Part shown: piece by piece, positions 17,068 through 25,077 of the stretch
Numbering within the stretch: the first letter of the stretch is position 1
How the letters are laid out: every line of letters begins with the position of its first letter
Origin: Lachnospiraceae bacterium UBA3282
GTDB lineage: Bacteria > Bacillota > Clostridia > Lachnospirales > Lachnospiraceae
DNA: 43,712 bases
Assembly (NCBI GenBank): GCA_002361735.1
Contig: DETS01000072.1
Location: 1 to 43,712, forward strand
Direction of reading: 5' to 3'
Notes under the pieces: model-generated
Told to the model about the DNA's origin: nothing
The model's database searches: none
The model's input: only the letters and a program-made list of their open reading frames with translations
Made by a program: the position numbers and the translations under genes

Positions 17068-18285
17068 ATGCAAAAAAAGATGATGATTCTCGGCGCGAGT
17101 GAATTACAGATCCCCGCAATCAAAAAGGCGAAGGAGCTGGGTTATCAGATCATCCTCGTGGATTATAACGAAAATGCACCCGGATTTGCACTGGCAGACG
17201 TGAAGTTGGTGGTGAGCACACTTGATCAGGAAGCGGTACTGCGGGAGGCACTGCGCCTGCAGCCGGACGTGGTGATTACCTCCACCAGCGACGGTCCCGT
17301 GCGGACGGCAGCCTATGTCAATGAGAAGCTGGGAAAGCGGCCTGATCTTTCCTATGAAAACGCACAATGCGCCACTATAAAGAGTAAGATGAGAGACCGT
17401 CTGAAAGAGTGCGGTGTACCGATACCGAAGTACTTTGCGGCAGAAGATTTTGAAACATTTCGCGATGCGGTGAACGCGCTGGGTGGGCATTGTATTGTGA
17501 AACCGGCGGATAATGCGGGCAGCCGCGGCGTGGTGCTGCTGGAGGTGGCGCCGCAGGAAAACCTTGATGAGATGACGGAGCGTATTTACCGCTACAGCAG
17601 AGAAAATTCCCGAGGCGGCACGGTGATGGTGGAGGAAGTCATGGAAGGCCCGGAAGTCAGTGTGGAGGCTCTTGTAATCGAGGGAGAGCCGCATATCATC
17701 ACTGTCACCGACAAGTATATCACTCCGCCGCCCTATTTTGTGGAGCTGGCGCACTGTGAGCCAAGCATTTTGGATGGCAATGTGGTAGACGAAATCAAAG
17801 CGGTGGCGGCACAGGCAATCAAGGCCATCGGCATTGAAAATGCTCCTGCCCATGTGGAAATCAAGGTGACAAAAGACGGTCCGAAGATCGTGGAGCTGGC
17901 GGCAAGACTGGGCGGAGACTTTATTACTTCAAAGCTGGTGCCTCTTTCCACGGGGATCGATCTGGTGGGGGCTTCCGTCCTTCTTGCCACGGGAGAAAAA
18001 CCGAATCTTACCTCAAAGCGGCAGCAGGGAGCGGCCATTCATTTTATTCACGCCGACGAGGAGGGGATTCTCTCAGAGATCGTCCTGCCGGAAACAGGGC
18101 GGACGGGCGTGGAAGAAATCGTGCTCTACAAAAAGCCGGGTGAGAAGGTGAACGGTACCCGCTCCAGCAATGACAGGCTGGGGCATGTGATTACCACGGG
18201 GGCGACCGCGCAGGAAGCCAAAGCGCTGGGAGAGAACATTCTGGCGCAGATGAAAGTCCGAGTGGCGGCAGAAGATAATAAATAA
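17068..18285 (+). CDS. ATP-grasp ligase (carbamoyl-phosphate-synthase-like)
   Basis: This 405-aa protein has the three-part ATP-grasp layout: an N-terminal Rossmann-like part with ILGASELQIPAI (about 7-18), an ATP-binding part with CIVKPADNAGSRGV (about 142-155), and a C-terminal part with HVEIKVT and ELAARLGGD, which holds the metal ligands. The family joins a carboxylate to an amine or thiol. It sits between pseI and a sialyltransferase-like gene, so it may attach an amino acid or similar group to Pse or to the glycan; that is inference. AAGGAG precedes the ATG by 8 nt. The 146-bp gap before it holds only a tiny 7-codon frame. Its stop codon lies inside the palindrome at 18281-18296. Confidence 0.82.
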   Translation: MQKKMMILGASELQIPAIKKAKELGYQIILVDYNENAPGFALADVKLVVSTLDQEAVLREALRLQPDVVITSTSDGPVRTAAYVNEKLGKRPDLSYENAQCATIKSKMRDRLKECGVPIPKYFAAEDFETFRDAVNALGGHCIVKPADNAGSRGVVLLEVAPQENLDEMTERIYRYSRENSRGGTVMVEEVMEGPEVSVEALVIEGEPHIITVTDKYITPPPYFVELAHCEPSILDGNVVDEIKAVAAQAIKAIGIENAPAHVEIKVTKDGPKIVELAARLGGDFITSKLVPLSTGIDLVGASVLLATGEKPNLTSKRQQGAAIHFIHADEEGILSEIVLPETGRTGVEEIVLYKKPGEKVNGTRSSNDRLGHVITTGATAQEAKALGENILAQMKVRVAAEDNK

Positions 18286-18296
18286 CGTTTGTTATT
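18281..18296. repeat. Exact copy of the dispersed palindrome ATAAC-N4-GTTAT
   Basis: AATAACGTTTGTTATT is a 16-bp inverted repeat with a 4-base centre. Its TAA is the stop codon of the ATP-grasp gene. The same relation to a stop codon recurs at 43051-43064. Confidence 0.7.
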
Positions 18297-18337
18297 AAAC
18301 TTGCGCTGGTACCGCTAAATAGATGGGAAGATTGTAT

Positions 18338-19408
18338 ATGAAAGACCGAATCTACGTCTGCCACACTTACTATCATGTGTATGTGGCATGTCTGAAAGAA
18401 TTGAATCTGGACAAAGAAAAACGGGGCGGGGCAAGTCTTGTCTTAAGCACCATGTCGAACGATTTCGGCGATCTGCAGAGCAGAGCGGAAGCCTGCGGGC
18501 TGTTTGAGGCGGTTTATCTGTTCGATGAAAAAGAGGATGTGCAGTTTCCCGAGATTATGAAGTACCATGTCGATCGGGGCAATCTTTTTCTGAACCTGCT
18601 GGCGAGGATGCGTTACACGAAGCTTTTGGGAAGGGCGCAGCAGCCTTACGTGCCCGTGGACTTTAAGGAATATGGAGACGTTTATGTCTTCTGTGATTCC
18701 GATCCCATCGGTTATTACTTAAGTTGGCGGAAAATCCCTTATCATGCGTTGGAGGACGGGCTTGACTGTATCAGCACCTACGATACCGCCCGCTACGATA
18801 ACAGAGGGCATTTTAAGCTGAAAGCTTTCCTTGCCTCCTTAAACCTGATTTTTATCCAGAACGGCTGGGGAAAGTACTGTCTGGACATGGAAGTAAACGA
18901 TATTTCCGTCTTGCCTTACCCCTGCCCGAAATACATTGAAAAGAAAAGGAGCGAACTGACCGCCGGATTGACGAAAGAAGATCAGGCGCTGCTGGTAAAG
19001 CTCTTTATCGCAAACATTGACGAAATCAAAAGTAAGCTTGTAGGAGATCGAGATATGGTGCTCCTTTTGACGGAGCCGCTCTGCGATCTGACGGTGCGGG
19101 AAAGGATATTCCGCGACTGTATTAACCGGTACGGGACGGTAGAAGGTACGGAGGGCGTTATCCTGATCAAACCGCACCCCAGAGATGTCCTGGATTACGA
19201 AACGCTGTTTTCGGACTGCATCGTGTTAGATAAAAAATTCCCCATGGAAGTCCTAAATTATATCGAAGGGCTTACCTTCCGCCGTGTGATCTCCGTCTTT
19301 ACGGTGGTGCACGCCATCCGCTTCGCGCAGGAGATCGTCTATCTTGGAGAAGACTTTATGGATCAATATGAGGATCCGGCTCTCCACAGGCAGAATGAGG
19401 CAATTTAA
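18338..19408 (+). CDS. Sialyltransferase-like (GT52-like) glycosyltransferase
   Basis: About 356 aa. The protein resembles the lipooligosaccharide/capsule sialyltransferase class. It opens with YVCHTYYHVYVA, has an acidic DSDPIGYYLSW stretch and the LEDGLD segment in the middle, and carries KPHPRD at about 278-283, the HP motif used by this class for CMP-sugar binding. Since CMP-Pse is the nonulosonate made next door, a Pse transferase is my best guess. ATG 18338 has GGGAAG 7 nt upstream; ATG 18323 has no SD. No membrane segment is visible, so it should act at the cytoplasmic face. Confidence 0.65.
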   Translation: MKDRIYVCHTYYHVYVACLKELNLDKEKRGGASLVLSTMSNDFGDLQSRAEACGLFEAVYLFDEKEDVQFPEIMKYHVDRGNLFLNLLARMRYTKLLGRAQQPYVPVDFKEYGDVYVFCDSDPIGYYLSWRKIPYHALEDGLDCISTYDTARYDNRGHFKLKAFLASLNLIFIQNGWGKYCLDMEVNDISVLPYPCPKYIEKKRSELTAGLTKEDQALLVKLFIANIDEIKSKLVGDRDMVLLLTEPLCDLTVRERIFRDCINRYGTVEGTEGVILIKPHPRDVLDYETLFSDCIVLDKKFPMEVLNYIEGLTFRRVISVFTVVHAIRFAQEIVYLGEDFMDQYEDPALHRQNEAI

Positions 19409-19467
19409 ATGGATAACAGCCTGCAAGGACGGAAATATTCGGTGCTGCAGCGAAACAGCAGGGAAAT

Positions 19468-19496
19468 TTGCGCAGAATGCGCACTTGTGGTATACT
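19468..19496 (+). promoter_or_regulatory. Predicted promoter of the ABC flippase gene, with an inverted repeat in its spacer
   Basis: TTGCGC (19468-19473) and TATACT (19491-19496) are 17 bp apart, with an extended -10 TGG. TGCGCA-GAA-TGCGCA (19469-19483) covers the -35 box and half the spacer, as an operator would. The remaining sequence of the 195-bp gap shows nothing else I can support. Confidence 0.5.
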
Positions 19497-19604
19497 CGAT
19501 AGAAGTTTAGTGGAACAAACTTTCAGCTGCGAAAGCACGTTTCGTTGGCTAAACCAATGCAGAGGCGGCTTATTACGCGGCCTGGTTTTAGAAGGAACCT
19601 GACA

Positions 19605-21359
19605 ATGGTTAAGATTTTAAAGAAAATGAATCTTCTGCTGGACCGTAAGCAGAAGCGAACCATGATCGTCCTCATTATGATGATGCTTATAGGCGGCGTT
19701 TTGGAAAGCCTCGGCATCTCTATGCTTGTACCCATCGTGACGGTGGTTCTGGATCCTTCGGCGGTCGGGGAAAGCAGGATGCTTTCCGCGCTCTATGAAG
19801 GACTGGGGATGGAGAGCAATGCGCAGTTTGCCGTTTTTCTCCTGTTAGCCTTTGTGGGGATGACGGTGGTAAAGAATATCTATCTCTTTTTTCAGCAGAA
19901 ATTCCAGCTTAAATTTGTCTATACCAATCAGTTTGCAACGTCAAGGCGCATGATGATCAATTTTATGAAGCGTCCTTACGAATACTATTTAAACGCGGAT
20001 ACGTCCGTAATTCAACGAAATATCACATCTGACGTCAATAATATGTATGGGTTGATCCTAAGCTGCCTGCAGCTTTTTTCGGAGTGCATCGTCTTTGTGT
20101 GCCTGGTGGCGGCATTATTTCTCTTTTCGGACGCCATGATGATCATGGCAATGGCGGTTCTTATGGTGCTCCTCCTCCTGGTGATCAAAAAAGTATTAAA
20201 GCCCATTATGATACGGGCGGGGCAGGAGAATCAGGAATTTTACAGTGGGCTTTATAAGTGGATCGAGCAGTCTGTTATGGGCATCAAAGAGATCAAGATC
20301 GGCTGTAAGGAGAATTATTTCATTAACGAGTACGCGAAATGCGGGGCGGGCTATGTGAACGCCGTGCAGAAATACAATCTATTCAATGCGACGCCAAGAC
20401 TTCTGATCGAGACGGTGTGCATCACGGGCATGGTGGGGTATTTTGTGCTGACGATAGGACAGGGAACGCAGCTTGCGGAACTGCTTCCCCAGCTTACGGC
20501 GCTTGCGGCAGCGGCGATGCGGCTTCTGCCCAGCGTCAATCGTATCAACAATTACCAGACTTCGATCTCTTACTTTGAACCCTTTTTCATGGGCGTGAGC
20601 GATCATTTACAGGAGGAGATCCACGACGGGAAGATGACCTATGACGCGGCGGCTTATCAGAAAAAGCGGGCGATCGAGAAACTTCCGTTAAAGGAGAATA
20701 TCCGTCTGGAGGATATAACTTATAAATATCCGAACACGGAGAAACTGATTTTTGACCACGCGGAAATGGAGATTCCCATCGGCTCCTCTGTGGGCATCGT
20801 GGGCGTTACGGGATCGGGAAAGACCACCATCGTGGACGTGCTGTTGGGGCTTTTGCAGATGGAGAGCGGGAGGATTTTGGCGGACGGTGTGGATGTGAGC
20901 GGGCATTATGAAGCCTGGTTGAAAAATATCGGCTATATCCCGCAGACCATCTTTATGATAGATGATTCCATCCGCAAGAATGTGGCGTTTGGCGTGCCGG
21001 AGGAGGAAATCGACGAGGAAAAGGTCTGGCGCGCGCTTGAGGAGGCGGCGCTGGATGATTTTGTTCGCTCGCTCCCGGAAGGACTGGAGACGGGGATCGG
21101 CGAGCGCGGCATCCGTATTTCCGGCGGACAGAGGCAGCGTATCAGCATTGCCAGGGCTTTGTATGAGGATCCCGAAGTGTTGGTCTTGGATGAGGCAACG
21201 TCGGCGCTTGACAATGATACCGAGGCGGCGATCATGGATTCCATCAATAGGCTGCATGGTAAAAAAACACTTGTTATTATTGCGCACAGGCTGCAGACCA
21301 TTGAAAAATGCGATATGGTGTACCGCGTAAAAGATGGAAAAATTACACGCGAAAGGTAG
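19605..21359 (+). CDS. ABC transporter (PglK/MsbA type lipid-linked glycan flippase)
   Basis: This 584-aa half-transporter fuses a six-helix membrane domain (about 15-330) to an ATPase domain (about 365-584). Walker A is GVTGSGKTT (400-408), the signature is SGGQRQR (about 506-512), and Walker B is VLDEATSALD (about 527-536). The N-terminal stretch with GGVLESLGISMLVPI is typical of the PglK-like exporters that flip undecaprenyl-diphosphate oligosaccharides. The placement in a Pgl/Pse locus supports this role. ATG 19605 has AAGGA 8 nt upstream; a TTG at 19545 would add 20 unlikely residues. It has its own predicted promoter and is followed by two strong hairpins. Confidence 0.9.
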   Translation: MVKILKKMNLLLDRKQKRTMIVLIMMMLIGGVLESLGISMLVPIVTVVLDPSAVGESRMLSALYEGLGMESNAQFAVFLLLAFVGMTVVKNIYLFFQQKFQLKFVYTNQFATSRRMMINFMKRPYEYYLNADTSVIQRNITSDVNNMYGLILSCLQLFSECIVFVCLVAALFLFSDAMMIMAMAVLMVLLLLVIKKVLKPIMIRAGQENQEFYSGLYKWIEQSVMGIKEIKIGCKENYFINEYAKCGAGYVNAVQKYNLFNATPRLLIETVCITGMVGYFVLTIGQGTQLAELLPQLTALAAAAMRLLPSVNRINNYQTSISYFEPFFMGVSDHLQEEIHDGKMTYDAAAYQKKRAIEKLPLKENIRLEDITYKYPNTEKLIFDHAEMEIPIGSSVGIVGVTGSGKTTIVDVLLGLLQMESGRILADGVDVSGHYEAWLKNIGYIPQTIFMIDDSIRKNVAFGVPEEEIDEEKVWRALEEAALDDFVRSLPEGLETGIGERGIRISGGQRQRISIARALYEDPEVLVLDEATSALDNDTEAAIMDSINRLHGKKTLVIIAHRLQTIEKCDMVYRVKDGKITRER

Positions 21360-21425
21360 CGTGAAAAGTGCTTCTAAAGACGTCCCGCCATTGGACGGGA
21401 CGCCAAGAAGCACTAAGTTTCACGC
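21359..21425 (+). other. Long interrupted hairpin after the flippase gene
   Basis: Three nested arms pair: GCGTGAAA (21359-21366) with TTTCACGC (21418-21425), AGTGCTTCT (21367-21375) with AGAAGCACT (21406-21414), and CGTCCCG (21381-21387) with CGGGACG (21396-21402). Twenty-four base pairs are broken by small bulges. It starts at the last base of the stop codon. No U-run follows, so it is not a classic terminator. Confidence 0.8.
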
Positions 21426-21426
21426 A

Positions 21427-21454
21427 GGAGAATGCCGGAAATGCGGCATTCTCC
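21427..21454 (+). other. Second perfect hairpin before gtrA
   Basis: GGAGAATGCCG (21427-21437) pairs fully with CGGCATTCTCC (21444-21454) around a 6-base loop. It lies 1 nt after the long hairpin and 28 nt before the gtrA start. No U-run follows. It may act with the first hairpin as an attenuator, processing site or stability element. Confidence 0.8.
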
Positions 21455-21482
21455 GCACGATTAAGATTGGAGAAGAAGTTAT

Positions 21483-21938
21483 ATGATTAAGAAATTATGG
21501 GATTTCGGTTGGGGACTGTATAAGAAGCACGAGGAAGGGTTCAACTACCTGATCTTCGGATTTTTGGCGTTTGTCCTGAATTATATTCTATACTTTATCT
21601 TTGCGGACACGCTGGCGATGCACTACATGGTGGCTACGGCGCTTTCCTGGGTGCTGACGGTGGTGTTTGCCTACTGGACGAACCGCACCTTTGTCTTTAA
21701 GAGTCAAAATAAGGATGCTTCTTCCGTGGTAAAGGAATTTGTTTCCTTTATCGGTGCGCGGGTGGCGACGGAAGTATTGGAGATCGTACTGATGTATGTG
21801 ATGGTGGATCTTATGACTATCAATGATAAGATTTCCAAGTTGGTGTGCCAGACGATCGTGATTTTGGCAAACTATGTACTCAGTAAGATATGGATTTTTA
21901 AAGACAAGGCGCAAGAAGGAGAGGGGAATGAGCAATAA
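21483..21938 (+). CDS. GtrA family membrane protein
   Basis: This 151-aa protein has four hydrophobic segments and the GtrA signatures FNYLIFGFLAFVLNY and FAYWTNRTFVFKS. GtrA proteins are thought to flip undecaprenyl-phosphate sugars made by a GtrB/ArnC-like transferase, for use by a GT-C enzyme outside. A GtrB-like gene is at 30417 and several GT-C candidates are nearby. GGAGAAGAAG precedes the ATG. The next gene starts inside its last codons, so they are translationally coupled. Confidence 0.9.
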   Translation: MIKKLWDFGWGLYKKHEEGFNYLIFGFLAFVLNYILYFIFADTLAMHYMVATALSWVLTVVFAYWTNRTFVFKSQNKDASSVVKEFVSFIGARVATEVLEIVLMYVMVDLMTINDKISKLVCQTIVILANYVLSKIWIFKDKAQEGEGNEQ

Positions 21939-23007
21939 GAGGCAGGCAAATTTTGAATTGCTGCGCATTGTGGCAATACTGATGATCATCTCCCTCCACT
22001 ATCTGGTGAAGGGCGGTGCGGCAACACCGTTTCCCTTTGCGGCAAAGGAACATCCTGTGGGCGTCTTGGCCTGGCTGATCGAATCTTTCTGTATTGTGGC
22101 GGTAAACTGTTATGTGCTCATCAGCGGCTATTTTTGCGTGGAATCTGCATGGAAGCCGGGGCGGGTGGTCTCCCTGCTTGGTCAGGTTCTTTTTTATTCG
22201 CTGCTGATTCCGGTGATTCTGCTTTTGACGGGAGTGGTTTCCTTGGGGAATCTTGACGGTTACGACTGGCTTGGGTTTGTGCTGCCTTTTGGCACGGAGC
22301 ATTATTGGTTCGCTACAGCATATCTGGTACTGTATCTGTTTGCGCCTTTTCTGTCGGCGGGTATCCAAAAGCTGAAAAAGCGCGATTTGCAGATATTGCT
22401 TGCCTTTCTTTTGGCATTTTTCTCGTTGGAAAAGACGATCGTGCCCCTGCATCTGGCGACGGATCGTTATGGCTATGATTTCGGGTGGTTTCTCTGCCTG
22501 TTCGTGCTGGCGGGCTATATCAGGCTGTACGGGATCTCCCGGCTGGAAAAGCGCGCAAATGCGTTGGGACTCTATGCGATTTCCTGTTTGGGGATTTGGA
22601 TGCTTTCCTTGTGCGCCAATACGCTTGGGGCACAGACAAATGCCTTTGCATATTATGCGGATATGCCCTACACCTACAATCATCTGCTCTGCCTGACGGG
22701 AGCGGTTTCGCTGTTTTATGTATTCAAGGGGCTTTCTGTGCGGGAAGGCCGCGCGGCGGAAGCGATCCGTCTGCTCGCGCCCTGTACGTTCGGGGTCTAT
22801 CTTCTGCATGAGCATATTCTCGTGCGCTATCAGTGGTTGGCGTGGCTGAAAGCGGATCAGGTGAAGGAGAGTTTCCTGTTTGTGCCGCATATGATCGGCT
22901 GTGTGCTGCTTGTGTATGCGGTCGGGACAGCGGTTGATCTGGCGCGGGCGTGGGTGTTTGGACGTGTGGCAGCCGCAGTATCCGGGCGGAAAAGCGGAAT
23001 AAACTAA
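21928..23007 (+). CDS. Acyltransferase 3 family membrane protein
   Basis: This 359-aa protein has about ten hydrophobic segments and the acyltransferase-3 signature at its start: FELLRIVAILMI with Arg13 and SLHYLV with the conserved His24. The family adds O-acetyl or other acyl groups to exported polysaccharides and lipids. ATG 21928 is preceded by AGGAGAGGGG and overlaps gtrA by 11 nt; a longer frame from 21874 is not needed. It probably acetylates the glycan made by this locus, which is inference. Confidence 0.85.
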   Translation: MSNKRQANFELLRIVAILMIISLHYLVKGGAATPFPFAAKEHPVGVLAWLIESFCIVAVNCYVLISGYFCVESAWKPGRVVSLLGQVLFYSLLIPVILLLTGVVSLGNLDGYDWLGFVLPFGTEHYWFATAYLVLYLFAPFLSAGIQKLKKRDLQILLAFLLAFFSLEKTIVPLHLATDRYGYDFGWFLCLFVLAGYIRLYGISRLEKRANALGLYAISCLGIWMLSLCANTLGAQTNAFAYYADMPYTYNHLLCLTGAVSLFYVFKGLSVREGRAAEAIRLLAPCTFGVYLLHEHILVRYQWLAWLKADQVKESFLFVPHMIGCVLLVYAVGTAVDLARAWVFGRVAAAVSGRKSGIN

Positions 23008-23033
23008 AGAAAGGAGCGGGGCGGCGACAGGGT

Positions 23034-24968
23034 ATGAAAGGTTCGGCAAAGATTTATGACAAGTATAAAAAAGGAATAGAGAACATCCTGTTCCCGACGG
23101 TGCTCTTTCTCTATCCTTTTATCGGAGTCTGCCGGGGGCTTGATTTGGAGGATACGACCTACTCGCTGTCAAACTTTCAGTATTTCGGGCAGATGGACGG
23201 CACCTGGATGGTGGCTACTTTTCTGTCCAATGTCTGGGGAAGTTTGCTCATGCACCTGCCTTTTGGCGGGACGCTGATCGGGATGAACTGTTACACGACG
23301 CCGGTACAGTCGGCGATGGCGCTCATGGTCTATCTGACGTTTCGGAAAAAGATGCCGGCGCCGCTTTTGTTTGTGGGAGAACTGATTGCGCTGGGGCTGT
23401 GTTGGGCGCCTTCTGCCGTTTTGTATCACTATTTGACGTATTTTTTCATAACGGCGGGTATCTTGCTTTTGTATCGCGGGCTGACGGAATCAGGTAAAAG
23501 GCAGCGCCTGTATTTTGTGGCGGCGGGGCTGTGCCTAGGCGCAAATGTGGCGGTGCGGATGCCAAATGTGGTTCATGCGGCGTTGATTCTGGTGGTGTGG
23601 TATGGCATCGTGCTTTATGGAAAAATAAATAGCGTGCGTTATGAAACGGGAGAGACGAACGAGGGCATGGCACAGACGCTTGCAGTCTCCACAGGCTGGT
23701 GTCTTGTGGGATATTTTGTGGGCTTTGGCTTGCCTTTCCTCGCGATTTGTCTCCGCTATGGCGTTTCGGCTTACCCTGATATGGTGAGGACTTTATTTGC
23801 CATGACCGAGCAGGCAACGGATTACAAACCGACGTCTATGGTGACAGGGATGTTTGGAGATTACGGCAGAGGATTGTACTGGCTGGTGTTTGCGGCGCTG
23901 TGCATGGCGGCGGTGTGGCTGGCAGCAGCGGTGCGTGAGCGGCTGTACGGCAGAAATGACAACGGTGGGAATACAAACAGTGAGACAGCATTACATGTCA
24001 GAGAAGCGTCTGAAAGCGGGCGGCAGGCGAACGCAAATACAGGTAAATGGAATGCTTATAAAATAACAGGTGTAATTATCAAAGTGGGTTATTGCCTGCT
24101 TTTGTTGGTGTTGCTCCGTTTTTACTGGGGCAGGGGGATCTTTACCTTCCGCTATTTTTATTATGACAGTATTTATGATCCGACGGTACTGCTATTGCTC
24201 GTGACGATTGGGACGGCGGTTTATTGTCTGTTGAAAAAAAACATGGCGGCCGAGAAGAAAATTCTGGCGGCGGCGGTGCTTTTGGAGATTTTTCTGACCC
24301 CGCTTGGCAGCAATAACGCTCTTTACCCGATCATCAATAACCTTTTCCTGGCGGTGCCGTTTCTAATGTGGGTGGCGTATGATGAAGCACCTGCGTTTCT
24401 CTGGCAGTATCCTCTCGTCGGGCTGGTGACGCTTGTGTTGGCGCAGAGCATCGGTTTCCATACCGCCTTTGCCTTTAACGACGGTGTTTTCGGGGAGCCG
24501 AGGGATGTACGGGCGGTCCTTCCCGAAAAGGCAGCGGGCGTTTGGACGAATCAGGAGAAGGCGGCGCTTCTGGAAGAGCTGGTGCGTTTTACAAAAGAGG
24601 AAGATTTGACGGGGCAGAAAGTCATTTGCTACGGCAATCTCCCGGGTCTTTCTTATCTGCTGGATATGCCGCCGGCGCTTTCCACGGGTTGGCCTGATCT
24701 GGCTTCCTACCGCATGGTAGAGTATCGACGGGATATGGAGTCGTTGGAAGCGGCATATGAAGCGGGGAAGGAACTGCCGGTCGTCATTGTCTCCACGCCT
24801 GTGGCGGCTTACTTAAGTGACGACGGCGAGGCAATCGTGTGGTTTGGCGTGGATACGGAAGCTTATGCGGCGGATGAAAAACTGCAGATATTGGGAACAT
24901 TTCTTGGAGAGCATGGTTACGCGGAATGCTTCGGGAATGCAGGATACGTAGTTTATTGCGCGGAATAG
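23034..24968 (+). CDS. Multi-pass membrane protein, possible GT-C glycosyltransferase
   Basis: About 644 aa with roughly a dozen hydrophobic segments and a soluble C-terminal tail (about 525-644). I do not recognise a named family. The acidic GLDLEDTTY directly after the first membrane segment is the position and kind of motif found in GT-C enzymes. ATG 23034 has only AGGG immediately before it; a better AAAGGAG lies 18 nt further up, so the start is uncertain. A hydrophilic, Asn-rich loop (about 310-340) just precedes one near-copy of the dispersed palindrome (24063-24076); another is at 23448-23461. Confidence 0.55.
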   Translation: MKGSAKIYDKYKKGIENILFPTVLFLYPFIGVCRGLDLEDTTYSLSNFQYFGQMDGTWMVATFLSNVWGSLLMHLPFGGTLIGMNCYTTPVQSAMALMVYLTFRKKMPAPLLFVGELIALGLCWAPSAVLYHYLTYFFITAGILLLYRGLTESGKRQRLYFVAAGLCLGANVAVRMPNVVHAALILVVWYGIVLYGKINSVRYETGETNEGMAQTLAVSTGWCLVGYFVGFGLPFLAICLRYGVSAYPDMVRTLFAMTEQATDYKPTSMVTGMFGDYGRGLYWLVFAALCMAAVWLAAAVRERLYGRNDNGGNTNSETALHVREASESGRQANANTGKWNAYKITGVIIKVGYCLLLLVLLRFYWGRGIFTFRYFYYDSIYDPTVLLLLVTIGTAVYCLLKKNMAAEKKILAAAVLLEIFLTPLGSNNALYPIINNLFLAVPFLMWVAYDEAPAFLWQYPLVGLVTLVLAQSIGFHTAFAFNDGVFGEPRDVRAVLPEKAAGVWTNQEKAALLEELVRFTKEEDLTGQKVICYGNLPGLSYLLDMPPALSTGWPDLASYRMVEYRRDMESLEAAYEAGKELPVVIVSTPVAAYLSDDGEAIVWFGVDTEAYAADEKLQILGTFLGEHGYAECFGNAGYVVYCAE

Positions 24969-24992
24969 GGCGTTTTTGAATATTTTGAAAAA

Positions 24993-25042
24993 GTTATGTT
25001 TGTAAACATAATGTTTACAAACATAATGTTTACAAACATAAC
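24993..25042. promoter_or_regulatory. Three tandem 15-bp palindromic repeats (operator-like)
   Basis: Units at 24996-25010, 25011-25025 and 25026-25040 share ATGTTT-RY-AAACATA. The outer bases GTTATGTTTGT and ACAAACATAAC make the whole 50 bp a near-palindrome. The third unit contains the -35 box of the following promoter. A repressor binding here would block transcription. Confidence 0.75.
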
Positions 25043-25056
25043 TTTTGTGGTATACT
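25029..25056 (+). promoter_or_regulatory. Promoter of the DUF234-type ATPase gene
   Basis: TTTACA (25029-25034) and TATACT (25051-25056) are 16 bp apart, with an extended -10 TGG. The start site should fall near 25063, giving a leader of only about 15 nt that consists of the ribosome site AAGGAGGG and the spacer. Confidence 0.7.
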
Positions 25057-25077
25057 GTACATAAGGAGGGATTTCTT

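Noticed and set aside
19409..19510. 33-codon frame directly after the GT52-like gene, with GAGG 8 nt upstream
   Set aside because: It runs through the predicted flippase promoter, has no recognisable features, and abuts the stop by chance as far as I can see.
21898..23049. Long open frame on the minus strand (383 codons) opposite the acyltransferase gene
   Set aside because: Antisense of a hydrophobic protein gives such open frames; no motif or start signal.
24993..25042. The tandem repeats as a CRISPR array or plasmid iterons
   Set aside because: The units are 15 bp with no spacers, and there is no cas gene or replication initiator; they overlap a promoter, so an operator is the simpler reading.
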